A stretch of DNA of 42,979 bases. Source: a virus. The notes beneath the pieces were generated by a model that ran no database searches, was not told the DNA's origin, and worked only from the letters and a program-made list of their open reading frames with translations. The DNA lies in the IMG/VR virus record IMGVR_UViG_3300030333_006449, positions 1-42,979 of that record; one strand, 5' to 3'. This document shows positions 8,944 to 15,833 of this stretch, in pieces. Positions within the stretch are counted from its first letter, which is position 1, and each line of letters begins with the position of its first letter. The translations under genes and the position numbers were made by a program.

Positions 8944-9560
8944 TAAAGATGGATCCCTTTGATTGTTATAAAGAATATGTAGCAATCAAGACACATTTCC
9001 ATGCAAATAAGTATGATTACTTTAAGCATCGGAAAAGAAAAATCTCATTGGATACTTTTAAGAAACGCAATGATCAATTATTTTTTGTGAAATTGTCGAA
9101 AGATTATAAAGATGATGAGATTTCAAAATTCTTTGTTGCTAATTTTATTGAGAATGAAAACTTGTGGATAGGTGATGCACTTGATTCACAAGCAGAATTT
9201 AAATATAAAGAATGGCAAAAAAGAATGCAAAGCATGAGTTACATTTTTAGCAATGATATTGAAAAAATGTTAGACAAAGATAATTTTGATAATTGGTTTA
9301 AAGTTATTGAAGGACAACATCCTATTTTGCTAAAACAAACAATTGCTAAATATATTTGTATGGAAACTTTTTCCATACTTAATATAATTCTTAACTTTGT
9401 TCCTGATTGGGATAAAAAGATAAAAGAAAAAATTATCTGGCCCGAATTTAAAAATAAAGTTATGAAATATACTCCATTTTTGGAGGTGGATAAGACGAAA
9501 TTTCGTAAAATACTACGAGACAAAATTAATACAACGAATATTCCGAATACGAAAGGATAA
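8940..9560 (+). CDS. 59: Helicase loader gp59
   Basis: The protein has 206 residues (T4 gp59: 217). In T4 this DNA-binding protein loads the gp41 helicase onto gp32-covered forks and gates polymerase at recombination-dependent origins. The N-terminal half aligns by eye with T4: CYKEYVAIKTHFHANKYDYF against the T4 stretch with YKLYLMIKQHMNGKYD, and later FFVKLSKDYKDDEI, FVANFIENENLWIGDA (T4: FISNLVANQDAWIGD). The remainder is helical and ends in a basic segment (FRKILRDKINTT). It overlaps gp33 by four bases and ends one base before the gp32 start codon. A second ATG at 8949 (MDPFDCY) is a possible alternative start. Confidence 0.92.
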   Translation: MIKMDPFDCYKEYVAIKTHFHANKYDYFKHRKRKISLDTFKKRNDQLFFVKLSKDYKDDEISKFFVANFIENENLWIGDALDSQAEFKYKEWQKRMQSMSYIFSNDIEKMLDKDNFDNWFKVIEGQHPILLKQTIAKYICMETFSILNIILNFVPDWDKKIKEKIIWPEFKNKVMKYTPFLEVDKTKFRKILRDKINTTNIPNTKG

Positions 9561-9561
9561 T

Positions 9562-10461
9562 ATGGCGACACTATCTGCACTTAAAAAATCACGAAACTCC
9601 TTCATGGAAAAACTTCATAAGGAGATCGAAAAAATAGACACTCCCCAAGAATCTAAAAGTTATATCGATGATCGATTCTGGAAACCAGAAGTAGATAAAT
9701 CTGGTAATGGCTATGCGGTCATTCGATTTCTTCCACCAGTCGATGGTGAAGATATTCCTTGGGCAAGAGTTTTTAATCATGGTTTTCAAGGTCCAACTGG
9801 ACTATGGTACATTGAAAATTCTCTGACAACTCTGGGTAAGAAAGATCCAGTATCAGAGTATAATTCCCAACTCTGGAATTCTGGTATTGAAGCAAACAAA
9901 GAAGTTGCTCGTAAACAGAAACGCCGTCTGACATATATCAGTAACATTTATGTTGTGTCAGATCCAAAAAATCCACAGAATGAAGGTAAAGTCTTTCTGT
10001 ACAAATATGGAAAGAAGATCTTCAATAAAATCAATGATCTTATGAATCCAGAATTCGAGGATGAATCTCCAGTGAATCCTTTTGATCTTTGGGAAGGCGC
10101 AAACTTCAAATTGAAGATTCGCAAAGTTGAAGGTTATCAAAACTATGATAAGAGTGAATTCGATTCTGGTTCCCAACTTCTTGAGAATGAAGAAGAACTT
10201 GAAAAAGTTTGGAATTCACAACATCCTTTATCAGAGTTTTCAAACGAAGAACAGTTTAAAACTTATGATGAGTTGAAAGCAAGACTCGATGCAGTTCTTG
10301 CATTAGATACTCCTCCAATGAATGAGCCAGTTGTTCGTTCAGAACCAAAACAAACAACTGCTGAAGAAGATTTTTCTGTTAAGAAAGAACCAGCATATGC
10401 TGGCGGTGATGATGAGGATGAAGATTTATCCTATTTTGCAAAATTAGCAGAAGATAACTAA
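9562..10461 (+). CDS. 32: Single-stranded DNA-binding protein gp32
   Basis: The protein has 299 residues (T4: 301). It coats ssDNA during replication, recombination and repair and recruits gp59. The start has an AAGGA ribosome binding site seven bases upstream. The layout follows T4: a basic, Ser-containing N-terminus (residues 4-13, LSALKKSRNS, a LAST-like cooperativity motif), an aromatic-rich core (about 30-220, e.g. VIRFLPPVDGEDIPWARVF, YIENSLTTLGKKDPVSEY), and an acidic C-terminal tail (about 280-299, GGDDEDEDLSYFAKLAEDN) that binds partner proteins. The whole protein contains no cysteine, so the T4 His-Cys3 zinc site is absent; only the His of VFNHGF remains in that area. Codons are visibly richer in G and C than in neighbouring genes, as expected of a highly expressed gene. 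A hairpin follows the stop. Confidence 0.96.
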   Translation: MATLSALKKSRNSFMEKLHKEIEKIDTPQESKSYIDDRFWKPEVDKSGNGYAVIRFLPPVDGEDIPWARVFNHGFQGPTGLWYIENSLTTLGKKDPVSEYNSQLWNSGIEANKEVARKQKRRLTYISNIYVVSDPKNPQNEGKVFLYKYGKKIFNKINDLMNPEFEDESPVNPFDLWEGANFKLKIRKVEGYQNYDKSEFDSGSQLLENEEELEKVWNSQHPLSEFSNEEQFKTYDELKARLDAVLALDTPPMNEPVVRSEPKQTTAEEDFSVKKEPAYAGGDDEDEDLSYFAKLAEDN

Positions 10462-10468
10462 ATCACAA

Positions 10469-10493
10469 TAGCGGTGTCTTTGTGGCACCGCTA
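10469..10493. terminator. Bidirectional terminator-like hairpin between convergent genes
   Basis: Stem TAGCGGTGTC (10469-10478) pairs with GGCACCGCTA (10484-10493) over ten pairs with one T-G wobble and a five-base TTTGT loop. It is one of the most GC-rich short segments in the window. It lies eight bases after the gp32 stop, and its other arm contains the stop codon (10491-10493) of the convergent tape-measure gene. No clear U tract follows on either strand, so it may also act as an mRNA 3' end stabiliser. Confidence 0.7.
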
Positions 10494-12344
10494 AATTCCT
10501 AATGATTTCCCATAAGAAACAGTAGGACTTGAAAATGGCAATACTTCTTGTGTACTTTGAACGATTGCACTACTTTGGTTATTGTAATAATTAGCAGATG
10601 TTACAAATGATCCGCCTCCACCCATTTGAGGAGTTTTTAATAAATCGTTTTGCACAATTGCTTTTGCTAATTTTACGCCAATTGCATCTCCCATTCTATC
10701 TAATGGTATAACTGCTTCATTAGGATGTAATTGAAATAATCCTCTTTGAGTAGTAACACCACCAACTCTTAAACCTACATCTTTATCAATTAAATCTTGT
10801 TGATAACTTCTTTTTAGAAAAAGCAATCTGGCAAAAGAATGTTTGTTCACTTCATTAGCAGTAATTCCACCCAAAACATCACTTAAAATATCAACAACAT
10901 TTGTGTCTTTTTCGTATGTTGTTGATTTACCTGTCATTAAACTTTTGCCGGTCATTTCTTTTTTGGTATGATATGTATCGAAAAACATTCCTTCATCGAA
11001 TCTAAAAAGTCTTTCTAAATCTCCTAGTGTTTTTGCATTTGTTCCAAAAACTTTATTTACACTCCCCAATGCTTTTCTTGTAAGTTCATCATTAGCCGTG
11101 TTGACTGCATCTTGGATTACTGATTGATCACCACCAGCAAGAGCAGTGGCTTTTCCTGCTAATAGAGGTGCGTTTTGAGTATTAATTGGACCTACTTCTT
11201 TTATGAGTTTTTTTGTTTCTTCTTTTTGCATTTTATCTAATTGACTAATTTGTTGATTGGCGTCAGATTCACTAATTTTTCCTGCTCTTGCTTGTTGCGT
11301 AATATTTGATTTTTCAACTGCTGATTGAGCAACTTTTTTAGCAGATTTTTCTGCTTCCGATTCGGTTCCTAAAATAGATTTAACTGCTAATCCTAATGCC
11401 GCTCCAATTAAAGCACCTGCTATTATTCCTACTGGTCCACCTAATGCACCTAATGCGGCTCCAGTTTTAAACCCTGCCCATATTGCTAAACTTGTTCCCA
11501 ATGCACCTCCTAATACCATGGCAACAACATCTCCAAGTTTTAGTTCTTTATCATCACCAATAAAATAACCTGTAATAGCGCCCAATGCACCTCCGATTAA
11601 AGCACCTGGAACTAATCCTTTGATGCCAAAAGCACCAAAACCGAATCTTGCACCTAATGCGGCTCCACCGATTAATCCCAAACCCATTTTTTCAAGATCA
11701 GTATATTTTCTAGTAAATGCATTTTTTATTGAACCTTCGCCAGCCTCATCACCAAACAATGAAGAAAAAAGTCCAAATGCACCTGCTAACATTGCACCGG
11801 GAATTATTCCTTTTATGCCACCAACGGCAAATCCTAATATTGCTCCTTTACCAAGTTTTCCTAAAAAATCTTCTTTACCTAAAAATTCATCGAAAAATTT
11901 TGATGCACCAGACGTAAAATCTTTTTCTTTAAAAGATGATTCTAATGCTTTTAAAAACGATGGCCCTAAGAATAGAGCCGCAACTCCTCTTCCTAATGTG
12001 GCCATGCCTTTTAAACCAAAACTTCTTGGCATGAAACCAGGAAGACCCCCAGGTCCTAACAACATTTTTGATAAAAAACCAAACAATCCGCCGCTAGGCA
12101 AATCTAAAGAACCTGTTTTGGGTAAATTTAAAAGATTTTTTTTATCTTTTTTCTCTAATTCATTTTCCCTATCAGTTCTTTGTTTTTTCCTGTCAGATTT
12201 AATTAAATGACCTTTAATGTCACCTAATAATTTATTTGATGTATCTATCTTTTTTCCAAGGTCCGAAGACATCGCAGAATTCATCTCTTGTAGACCATCA
12301 ACTAAACTTTTAAATTGAGATTGTTTTATTTTTTTAACGGCCAT
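10491..12344 (-). CDS. 29: Tail tape-measure protein (gp29-like)
   Basis: The protein has 617 residues (T4 gp29: 590). It sets tail length and fills the tube before DNA release. Support: position directly downstream of the gp26/gp51 chaperone pair, as for tape measures generally; a polar, Lys-rich helical N-terminus (about 1-75); a long Gly/Ala-rich hydrophobic region (about 85-330) with repeated GALIGGALGAI-type segments that look membrane-active; a helical region with NITQQARAGKISESDAN; and a C-terminus with HPNEAVIPLDRMG (540-552), typical of tape-measure C-termini. The ATG at 12344 overlaps the gp51 stop by eleven bases and the ribosome binding site is weak, so coupling is likely. Its stop codon sits in the terminator hairpin. 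Name by position and features; I could not align it residue by residue to T4 gp29. Confidence 0.72.
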   Translation of the reverse strand: MAVKKIKQSQFKSLVDGLQEMNSAMSSDLGKKIDTSNKLLGDIKGHLIKSDRKKQRTDRENELEKKDKKNLLNLPKTGSLDLPSGGLFGFLSKMLLGPGGLPGFMPRSFGLKGMATLGRGVAALFLGPSFLKALESSFKEKDFTSGASKFFDEFLGKEDFLGKLGKGAILGFAVGGIKGIIPGAMLAGAFGLFSSLFGDEAGEGSIKNAFTRKYTDLEKMGLGLIGGAALGARFGFGAFGIKGLVPGALIGGALGAITGYFIGDDKELKLGDVVAMVLGGALGTSLAIWAGFKTGAALGALGGPVGIIAGALIGAALGLAVKSILGTESEAEKSAKKVAQSAVEKSNITQQARAGKISESDANQQISQLDKMQKEETKKLIKEVGPINTQNAPLLAGKATALAGGDQSVIQDAVNTANDELTRKALGSVNKVFGTNAKTLGDLERLFRFDEGMFFDTYHTKKEMTGKSLMTGKSTTYEKDTNVVDILSDVLGGITANEVNKHSFARLLFLKRSYQQDLIDKDVGLRVGGVTTQRGLFQLHPNEAVIPLDRMGDAIGVKLAKAIVQNDLLKTPQMGGGGSFVTSANYYNNQSSAIVQSTQEVLPFSSPTVSYGKSLGI

Positions 12345-12531
12345 GATTGTTCTTTTCTTGTTGTAATTTTTCGTTTTCTTCTTTTATATGATCTATTAAC
12401 ATTTGTACATAAATGTCTTTTTCAAATGGTATCATAGTATCTAACTCCGTCAAACTATATTTATGATGTTGCATTAAATTGAAGTTGGTCGTATAATAAT
12501 TGACCAAACTATTGTGACACAGGCTTATGAA
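12334..12531 (-). CDS. 51: gp51-like hub assembly catalyst, expressed as a -1 frameshift extension of gp26
   Basis: The reading frame is open from inside gp26 to TAA at 12334-12336. After a -1 slip the added 65 residues begin FISLCHNSLVNYYTTNFNLM and contain QHHKYSLTELDTMIPFEKD, then IYVQMLIDHIKEENEKLQQE, the pattern of the downstream half of tail-assembly chaperones placed before the tape measure. In T4, gp51 is a hub assembly catalyst encoded next to gp26. There is no good independent start: the in-frame ATG of FNLM has no Shine-Dalgarno sequence, and only a later ATG (before IPFEKD) has a GGAG, which would leave just 33 residues and cut the conserved part. The stop overlaps the tape-measure start by eleven bases. 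Coding status is strong, gp51 identity moderate. Confidence 0.75.
   Translation of the reverse strand, partial: FISLCHNSLVNYYTTNFNLMQHHKYSLTELDTMIPFEKDIYVQMLIDHIKEENEKLQQEKNNHGR
12485..12507 (-). other. Local hairpin downstream of the frameshift site
   Basis: In the mRNA, TTGGTC (12507-12502) can pair perfectly with GACCAA (12490-12485) around an eleven-base AU-rich loop. It starts 23 bases after the slippery heptamer, farther than the usual 5-9 base spacer, so on its own it is a weak candidate stimulator. It could stack on the longer pairing arm that precedes it. Confidence 0.4.
12512..12525 (-). repeat. 14-bp inverted repeat, downstream arm (after the gp26 stop)
   Basis: In the mRNA this reads AGCCTGTGTCACAA and begins with the last base of the gp26 stop codon, five bases after the slippery heptamer. 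It is perfectly complementary to the arm at 13283-13296 upstream of gp26. Half its bases are G or C, unusual here. The two arms exactly flank the gp26 gene. Confidence 0.85.
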
Positions 12532-13271
12532 AAAAAATCTTCAATTCCTTCTAGCAACAATTCTTCCTCTGTATTACATTTTGAGCATTTGAAACTATGT
12601 GTATATGTTAAATTAGGCATAGTTTTAAAAAAGTTTCTGACATTTTCAAATTGATCAGAATTTAAACTATTTAAAAAATCATGCATTTCTTGTTTCGAAT
12701 GTTCACGAGCATAAAAAATTTCTTCATCCTGATAAATGTAATCGATTGAGTTTACAATAATGTCAAAAATTGATTCGATAGTGTTTTCAGATGATCCTAT
12801 ATCATATAAATTTGACATTTCATTGTAAATTTCCATGGTAGGATATTTCATCTGTAATCCAATCTTATCATTAATTTTTATTTGAACATTATGCGTATTA
12901 TCGGATTTAGGAGAAATTTTTGATATATCAATCTTAATTTTTTCGCTTCCGTCACATTCTTGTTCTTTTTTGTTTTTACCGTTCGGATGTCTTAATGTAA
13001 CTTCAACAATTTCTCCTACAGATTTTGCTCTTAATTGTAAAAAAATATGTTGCACATCAAACATCGGTAAAGTATCAACATTTATATCAGATAACAAACA
13101 GTTTTCTATGATTTGTTTCATAGTTAAAACCATTTCTCTTTCATTTTTACTCTCTAATGCCATGAGTAATAACTTTTCTTCTTTAACTAAAAAAGGTCTA
13201 AATTTTATTTTTTGGTTATTCGAAGTTAGAGTCATTTCATGTACAGGAGTATCAACTCTAGGTAACCCCAT
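12525..13271 (-). CDS. 26: Baseplate hub/tail-assembly chaperone gp26
   Basis: The protein has 248 residues (T4 gp26: 208) from ATG 13271, with AAAAGGAA just upstream. It starts MGLPRVDTPVHEMTLTSNNQ, then KIKFRPFLVKEEKLLLMA and TMKQIIENCLL, a pattern typical of the T4-like baseplate gp26 family. Residues 224-248 contain a CSKC (C229, C232) followed by EEELLLEGIEDFFS. I see only this one CxxC, so a complete zinc site is not evident. In T4, gp26 takes part in hub assembly. Its place immediately before gp51 and the tape measure parallels lambda gpG. About two codons before the stop lies a slippery T run, so a minority product of about 312 residues (gp26-gp51) is predicted. Both flanks carry a 14-bp inverted repeat. 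Confidence 0.82.
   Translation of the reverse strand: MGLPRVDTPVHEMTLTSNNQKIKFRPFLVKEEKLLLMALESKNEREMVLTMKQIIENCLLSDINVDTLPMFDVQHIFLQLRAKSVGEIVEVTLRHPNGKNKKEQECDGSEKIKIDISKISPKSDNTHNVQIKINDKIGLQMKYPTMEIYNEMSNLYDIGSSENTIESIFDIIVNSIDYIYQDEEIFYAREHSKQEMHDFLNSLNSDQFENVRNFFKTMPNLTYTHSFKCSKCNTEEELLLEGIEDFFS
12530..12537 (-). promoter_or_regulatory. Programmed -1 ribosomal frameshift site (T8 run, slippery T-TTT-TTT)
   Basis: The gp26 frame ends GAT TTT TTT TCA TAA. The in-frame heptamer T-TTT-TTT fits the X-XXY-YYZ slippery rule, so both tRNAs can re-pair after a one-base back-step. The -1 frame then reads TTC ATA AGC CTG and stays open for 65 codons as gp51. The site lies two codons before the zero-frame stop. 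RNA polymerase slippage on the eight-base run, or a missing base in the assembly, would give the same fusion. Confidence 0.72.
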
Positions 13272-13282
13272 TATTTCCTTTT

Positions 13283-13296
13283 AGCCTGTGTCACAA
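13283..13296 (-). repeat. 14-bp inverted repeat, upstream arm (before the gp26 ribosome binding site)
   Basis: In the mRNA this reads TTGTGACACAGGCT and ends a few bases before the AAAAGGAA ribosome binding site of gp26. It is the exact reverse complement of 12512-12525. Pairing would enclose the whole gp26 frame in a loop of 757 bases. The core TGTGACACA is itself nearly palindromic, so a protein-binding site is an alternative. Confidence 0.85.
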
Positions 13297-13306
13297 ATTA
13301 TAAATA

Positions 13307-13885
13307 TTATGTTAATAATTCTGGACCTGACCCAACTGAGGCCAAATCAGAACTAGTCACTGAATCATCTTCACCAATATTCCAATTTCTATATGCAAAT
13401 GTAACAGGTAATCTTGCATAATCACTATTTTGATTTTGAGCAAGATTGATTACACCTACATTTAATGGAAAAACTTCATTAAAATTAACTATATACTGTT
13501 TATTGTTAAAATCATCAAATACTGTAACTCTCATATCACAAACAACATCGTTATAATATGATACATCATGTGAATCCGAAGGATTGATAATTTCTTGCCA
13601 TCCATCAAAAAATCTTTTTTCTTGCATACCTCTATTAGTACAAATAAATGTCAAAGTTGTTTCGACATAAATTGATGCATATGGAATTTTACGAACAGGA
13701 CCATAAATTTTTGTATCTTGAGTTGCCAAACTTCTTCCAGGTAATTCTGCTTGTTCAACAAAAAAACTCAAATCTCTAGGTACTGATAATGGCGGTGCAT
13801 CAAAACGTACTTCAAATCTATTTACGGGTGTTGGACCTAAATTTGTATCTAATCTTCTTTTAAATTCTTCTATGTTTAAAGGCAT
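13307..13885 (-). CDS. Tail-tube-fold protein (gp19/gp54-like tube or tube initiator)
   Basis: The protein has 192 residues. The ATG at 13885 shares one base with the previous stop (TAATG), with AGGAG nine bases upstream. The sequence shows the signature of the myovirus tail-tube fold: NRFEVRFDAPP, FFVEQAELPGRSLA, YASIYVETTLTFICTNRGMQ, FFDGWQEII, then DMRVTVFDDFNNKQYIVNFN, VFPLNVGVINL and LPVTFAYRNW. This pattern is shared by tube protein gp19 (T4: 163 residues) and by tube initiator gp54 (T4: 320 residues), which ends similarly in TFDVTFAYR. Its place among hub genes (next to gp26) rather than next to a sheath gene argues for an initiator or hub-tube adapter. The fold is fairly sure, the exact equivalent is not. 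Confidence 0.68.
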   Translation of the reverse strand: MPLNIEEFKRRLDTNLGPTPVNRFEVRFDAPPLSVPRDLSFFVEQAELPGRSLATQDTKIYGPVRKIPYASIYVETTLTFICTNRGMQEKRFFDGWQEIINPSDSHDVSYYNDVVCDMRVTVFDDFNNKQYIVNFNEVFPLNVGVINLAQNQNSDYARLPVTFAYRNWNIGEDDSVTSSDLASVGSGPELLT

Positions 13886-14466
13886 TAAATCATTCTCCTA
13901 CTATCGCCCCATACGATAAGTTTATCTTCTTTTTTGAATCTTTCAGTTGGTAAAAATAATGCAATTTCTTTTTCATCATCATCAACAATTACTACTTTTG
14001 ACGTAATATGTTTATACAAATATCTTTTAACAGTTGGTTTAACTTCTTTGATTCTTGCTAGTGCTTCATAATTTATTGATTTAGATCTGTCAATCGCATC
14101 CATTAATCTTGCTCTAAGCAAAGGAGGAAGATAATGAAAATTTAATCCTAGAAAACCATTACTATACATTTTTACACACATTATCAATGGAAATCTATCG
14201 TAATATTTTAATTTTTGTTTTGTTTTAGGATCATAAAAATATGCCGCCATTTTACCAGGAGTAATTGTATTACGTCCTGATTTTTTAGCAGTGGAATAAA
14301 ATTCTTCCGCTGTATCTACTTCACTAAATCTTCCTCTCAATTCTGATCTCAAGGCACCGACTTTTCTACGAAACCATTGAGAAGCATTTCTAGTGCTTGG
14401 TTCGCCTCTACCTCTTCTGAGAGCATTTTTAAGTTTATCTAAAAAAGTTTGATCTCTTTCTGCCAT
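13885..14466 (-). CDS. Conserved late structural/assembly protein of T4-like phages, role unassigned
   Basis: The protein has 193 residues and lies between gp4 and the tube-fold gene, with a 1-base overlap downstream and an 11-base gap upstream. The first 55 residues are very basic (LKNALRRGRGEPSTRNAS, WFRRKVGALRSELRGRF). The core carries MAAYFYDPKTKQKLKYYDRF, then PLIMCVKMYSNGFLGLNFHY and LPPLLRARLMDAI. I know this FYDPK...YYDRFPL...GFLGLNxHYLPP pattern as common in T4-like late modules but cannot tie it to a T4 gene with confidence. Gene order next to gp4 would allow gp2 or another hub component such as gp28. It is not gp53, which is clearly present at 17011-17589. The ATG has no Shine-Dalgarno sequence and an AU-rich upstream region. 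Confidence 0.6.
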   Translation of the reverse strand: MAERDQTFLDKLKNALRRGRGEPSTRNASQWFRRKVGALRSELRGRFSEVDTAEEFYSTAKKSGRNTITPGKMAAYFYDPKTKQKLKYYDRFPLIMCVKMYSNGFLGLNFHYLPPLLRARLMDAIDRSKSINYEALARIKEVKPTVKRYLYKHITSKVVIVDDDEKEIALFLPTERFKKEDKLIVWGDSRRMI

Positions 14467-14477
14467 ATTATATTTAG

Positions 14478-14909
14478 TTAGAAAAGATGATCTTCAGTAA
14501 TGATTTCAAATTTCCATTTTCTGTCTTCACAATATTCTTTTGCCGCTTTCCATTTTGCTTCATTTTTTGAATAAGTGTAAACCTCACTGATAAATTTTTT
14601 TGTAACTTTTTTAGGTTTTTTTGGTGGTGCAGTTTGTTTTTTTGGTTTTATTTCTATTAATATACATTCAGTCTTACCACTTCCTTTTTTTACTTTAATC
14701 CAAAAATCAGGAAAGTAACGATGAATTCTTTTATCTATTGGAGATCTATAAGGTATCACAACTTCTTCACTGGACCATTCTATTATACTGGGATTTTCTT
14801 CGCAATAATTCATAAATTTTCTTTCCCATAATGAACGATATGTTACTTTTGTTGGATCTCCTTTATACTTTTCTAACTTTTTTACCCTATATTTTCCCTT
14901 GTATGACAT
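14478..14909 (-). CDS. 4: Head completion protein gp4 (TnsA-like nuclease fold)
   Basis: The protein has 143 residues (T4 gp4: 150). Gp4 acts late in capsid assembly, on filled heads before tail joining. The sequence shows the family's PD-(D/E)xK-type core: YRSLWERKFMNYCEENPSI with E29, RYFPDFWIKV with P67-D68, and CILIEIKPKKQ with E86-I-K88. A basic Lys/Pro stretch (about 88-105) and a C-terminal WKAAKEYCEDRKWKFEIITE complete it. It is the first gene of the minus-strand block, and its start faces the plus-strand gene at 14937 across a 27-base gap. I see no Shine-Dalgarno sequence and no clear late-promoter box on this strand in the gap, so its promoter must lie within the opposing gene or be of another type. 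Confidence 0.88.
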   Translation of the reverse strand: MSYKGKYRVKKLEKYKGDPTKVTYRSLWERKFMNYCEENPSIIEWSSEEVVIPYRSPIDKRIHRYFPDFWIKVKKGSGKTECILIEIKPKKQTAPPKKPKKVTKKFISEVYTYSKNEAKWKAAKEYCEDRKWKFEIITEDHLF

Positions 14910-14917
14910 AATAAATA
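14910..14917 (+). promoter_or_regulatory. Late-promoter-like box AATAAATA before the plus-strand tail operon
   Basis: AATAAATA (7 of 8 to the T4 late consensus) lies 19 bases before the ATG at 14937, with an AGGAG ribosome binding site between them. This spacing suits a short leader. It is the only candidate promoter close upstream of the long plus-strand structural operon. Confidence 0.5.
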
Positions 14918-14936
14918 TATGTATAGGAGTTGAAAT

Positions 14937-15833
14937 ATGTCACAAGCAGAAAGAAAATTACAACAAATAGCAAATGTTAGACAGGGTTTTATGCATAAAT
15001 TCCCTTTCAATTTAGGATCTAGTGCGGATCAACCCGAGTCTAAGAAATTTTGTATATTTAAATTTAAAGAAAGAGATTCTAAAAAATTTCAATTAAAAGG
15101 CTTCATTGCTTTACCAATGCCTGAGGTTAATGAAGGATTAAACGTAAAATATGCACAATCAGAATTAGGAGTTGTTGGTGCAGGATTGGTTGGAGGTGTT
15201 GGTGCAAATGATATGTCAAATCTTAATGGAATCACCGATGCTTTATTGTCAGGTATTAGATCATATAATACAGAGACATTTTCAAGAGTATTATCGGACA
15301 TGGCATTAAAATCTTCACCTGGTCTTAGAAATTCTATCACTAAGGGATTAGGAACAGTACAGAATAATTACTTAACGAATGCATTTGATAGTATTGGTTT
15401 TAGAGAATTTTCATTTTCGTTTAAATTAAATCCTACTCGTTCTGAAGAATCTGAATCTATCAGAGATATCATTTCTCAATTTAAAAGATCGATGATGCCT
15501 GAAAGTATCTTGAAAGAAAACCCAGAAAATAAAGAAATACCTGGTCCAGATACAGGAATACAAAAAATACCGGATAGATTAGATGTTGATTTTTTTCCTA
15601 CAACGAATAATTATGGGACTATTGATACTTTGAATAATATGGTTAAAATTAGAAATGCAGTCATTACAAATTTCGAAGTGGAATATTCTGAGGGTACAAT
15701 AAATCCAACATTTTTTGAAGCAGATCAACAAGGTAATCATGCACCATTTACTGTTAATTTTACAGTTGCATTAAAAGAAACAACCGTCTATACGAAAGAA
15801 AGATGTGAAGAAGATTACAGAGGAACAAATTAA
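14937..15833 (+). CDS. Baseplate tail-tube cap protein, gp48-like paralogue
   Basis: The protein has 298 residues. The start follows AGGAG by about seven bases. It begins MSQAERKLQQIANVRQGFMH, then KFQLKGFIALPMPEVNEGLN. A Gly-rich stretch (about 75-90, GVVGAGLVGGVGAND) precedes REFSFSFKLNPTRSEESESI and RDIISQFKRSMMPE (about 155-185). This region, a beta strand followed by (T/P)-R/N-x2-(E/Q)-(S/E)-x-(S/N)-I-x2-I-I, parallels the T4 gp48 segment VFTWDLTPRSTEDLMAIINI and the equivalent part of the next gene. I therefore read it as one of two tandem gp48-family proteins that cap the hub and start the tube. Its stop shares one base with the next start. It could instead be the functional equivalent of gp54. 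Confidence 0.62.
   Translation: MSQAERKLQQIANVRQGFMHKFPFNLGSSADQPESKKFCIFKFKERDSKKFQLKGFIALPMPEVNEGLNVKYAQSELGVVGAGLVGGVGANDMSNLNGITDALLSGIRSYNTETFSRVLSDMALKSSPGLRNSITKGLGTVQNNYLTNAFDSIGFREFSFSFKLNPTRSEESESIRDIISQFKRSMMPESILKENPENKEIPGPDTGIQKIPDRLDVDFFPTTNNYGTIDTLNNMVKIRNAVITNFEVEYSEGTINPTFFEADQQGNHAPFTVNFTVALKETTVYTKERCEEDYRGTN

Noticed and set aside
9239-9580. 113-residue minus-strand frame across gp59
   Set aside because: Shadow of gp59; hydrophobic stretches arise from reverse-reading of Lys/Asn-rich codons, and it has no upstream signal.
11620-12210. 196-residue plus-strand frame opposite the tape measure
   Set aside because: Low-complexity Pro/Ala/Asn shadow of the Gly/Ala-rich tape-measure frame, with no ribosome binding site or promoter.
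12434-12436. ATG with GGAG upstream inside the gp51 frame as an independent gp51 start
   Set aside because: It would give only 33 residues and drop the conserved front half; frameshifting explains the full open frame better.
12458-12465. CATAAATA on the minus strand inside the gp51 frame
   Set aside because: Could be a promoter for the tape measure, but it is one weak match inside coding sequence with no other support.
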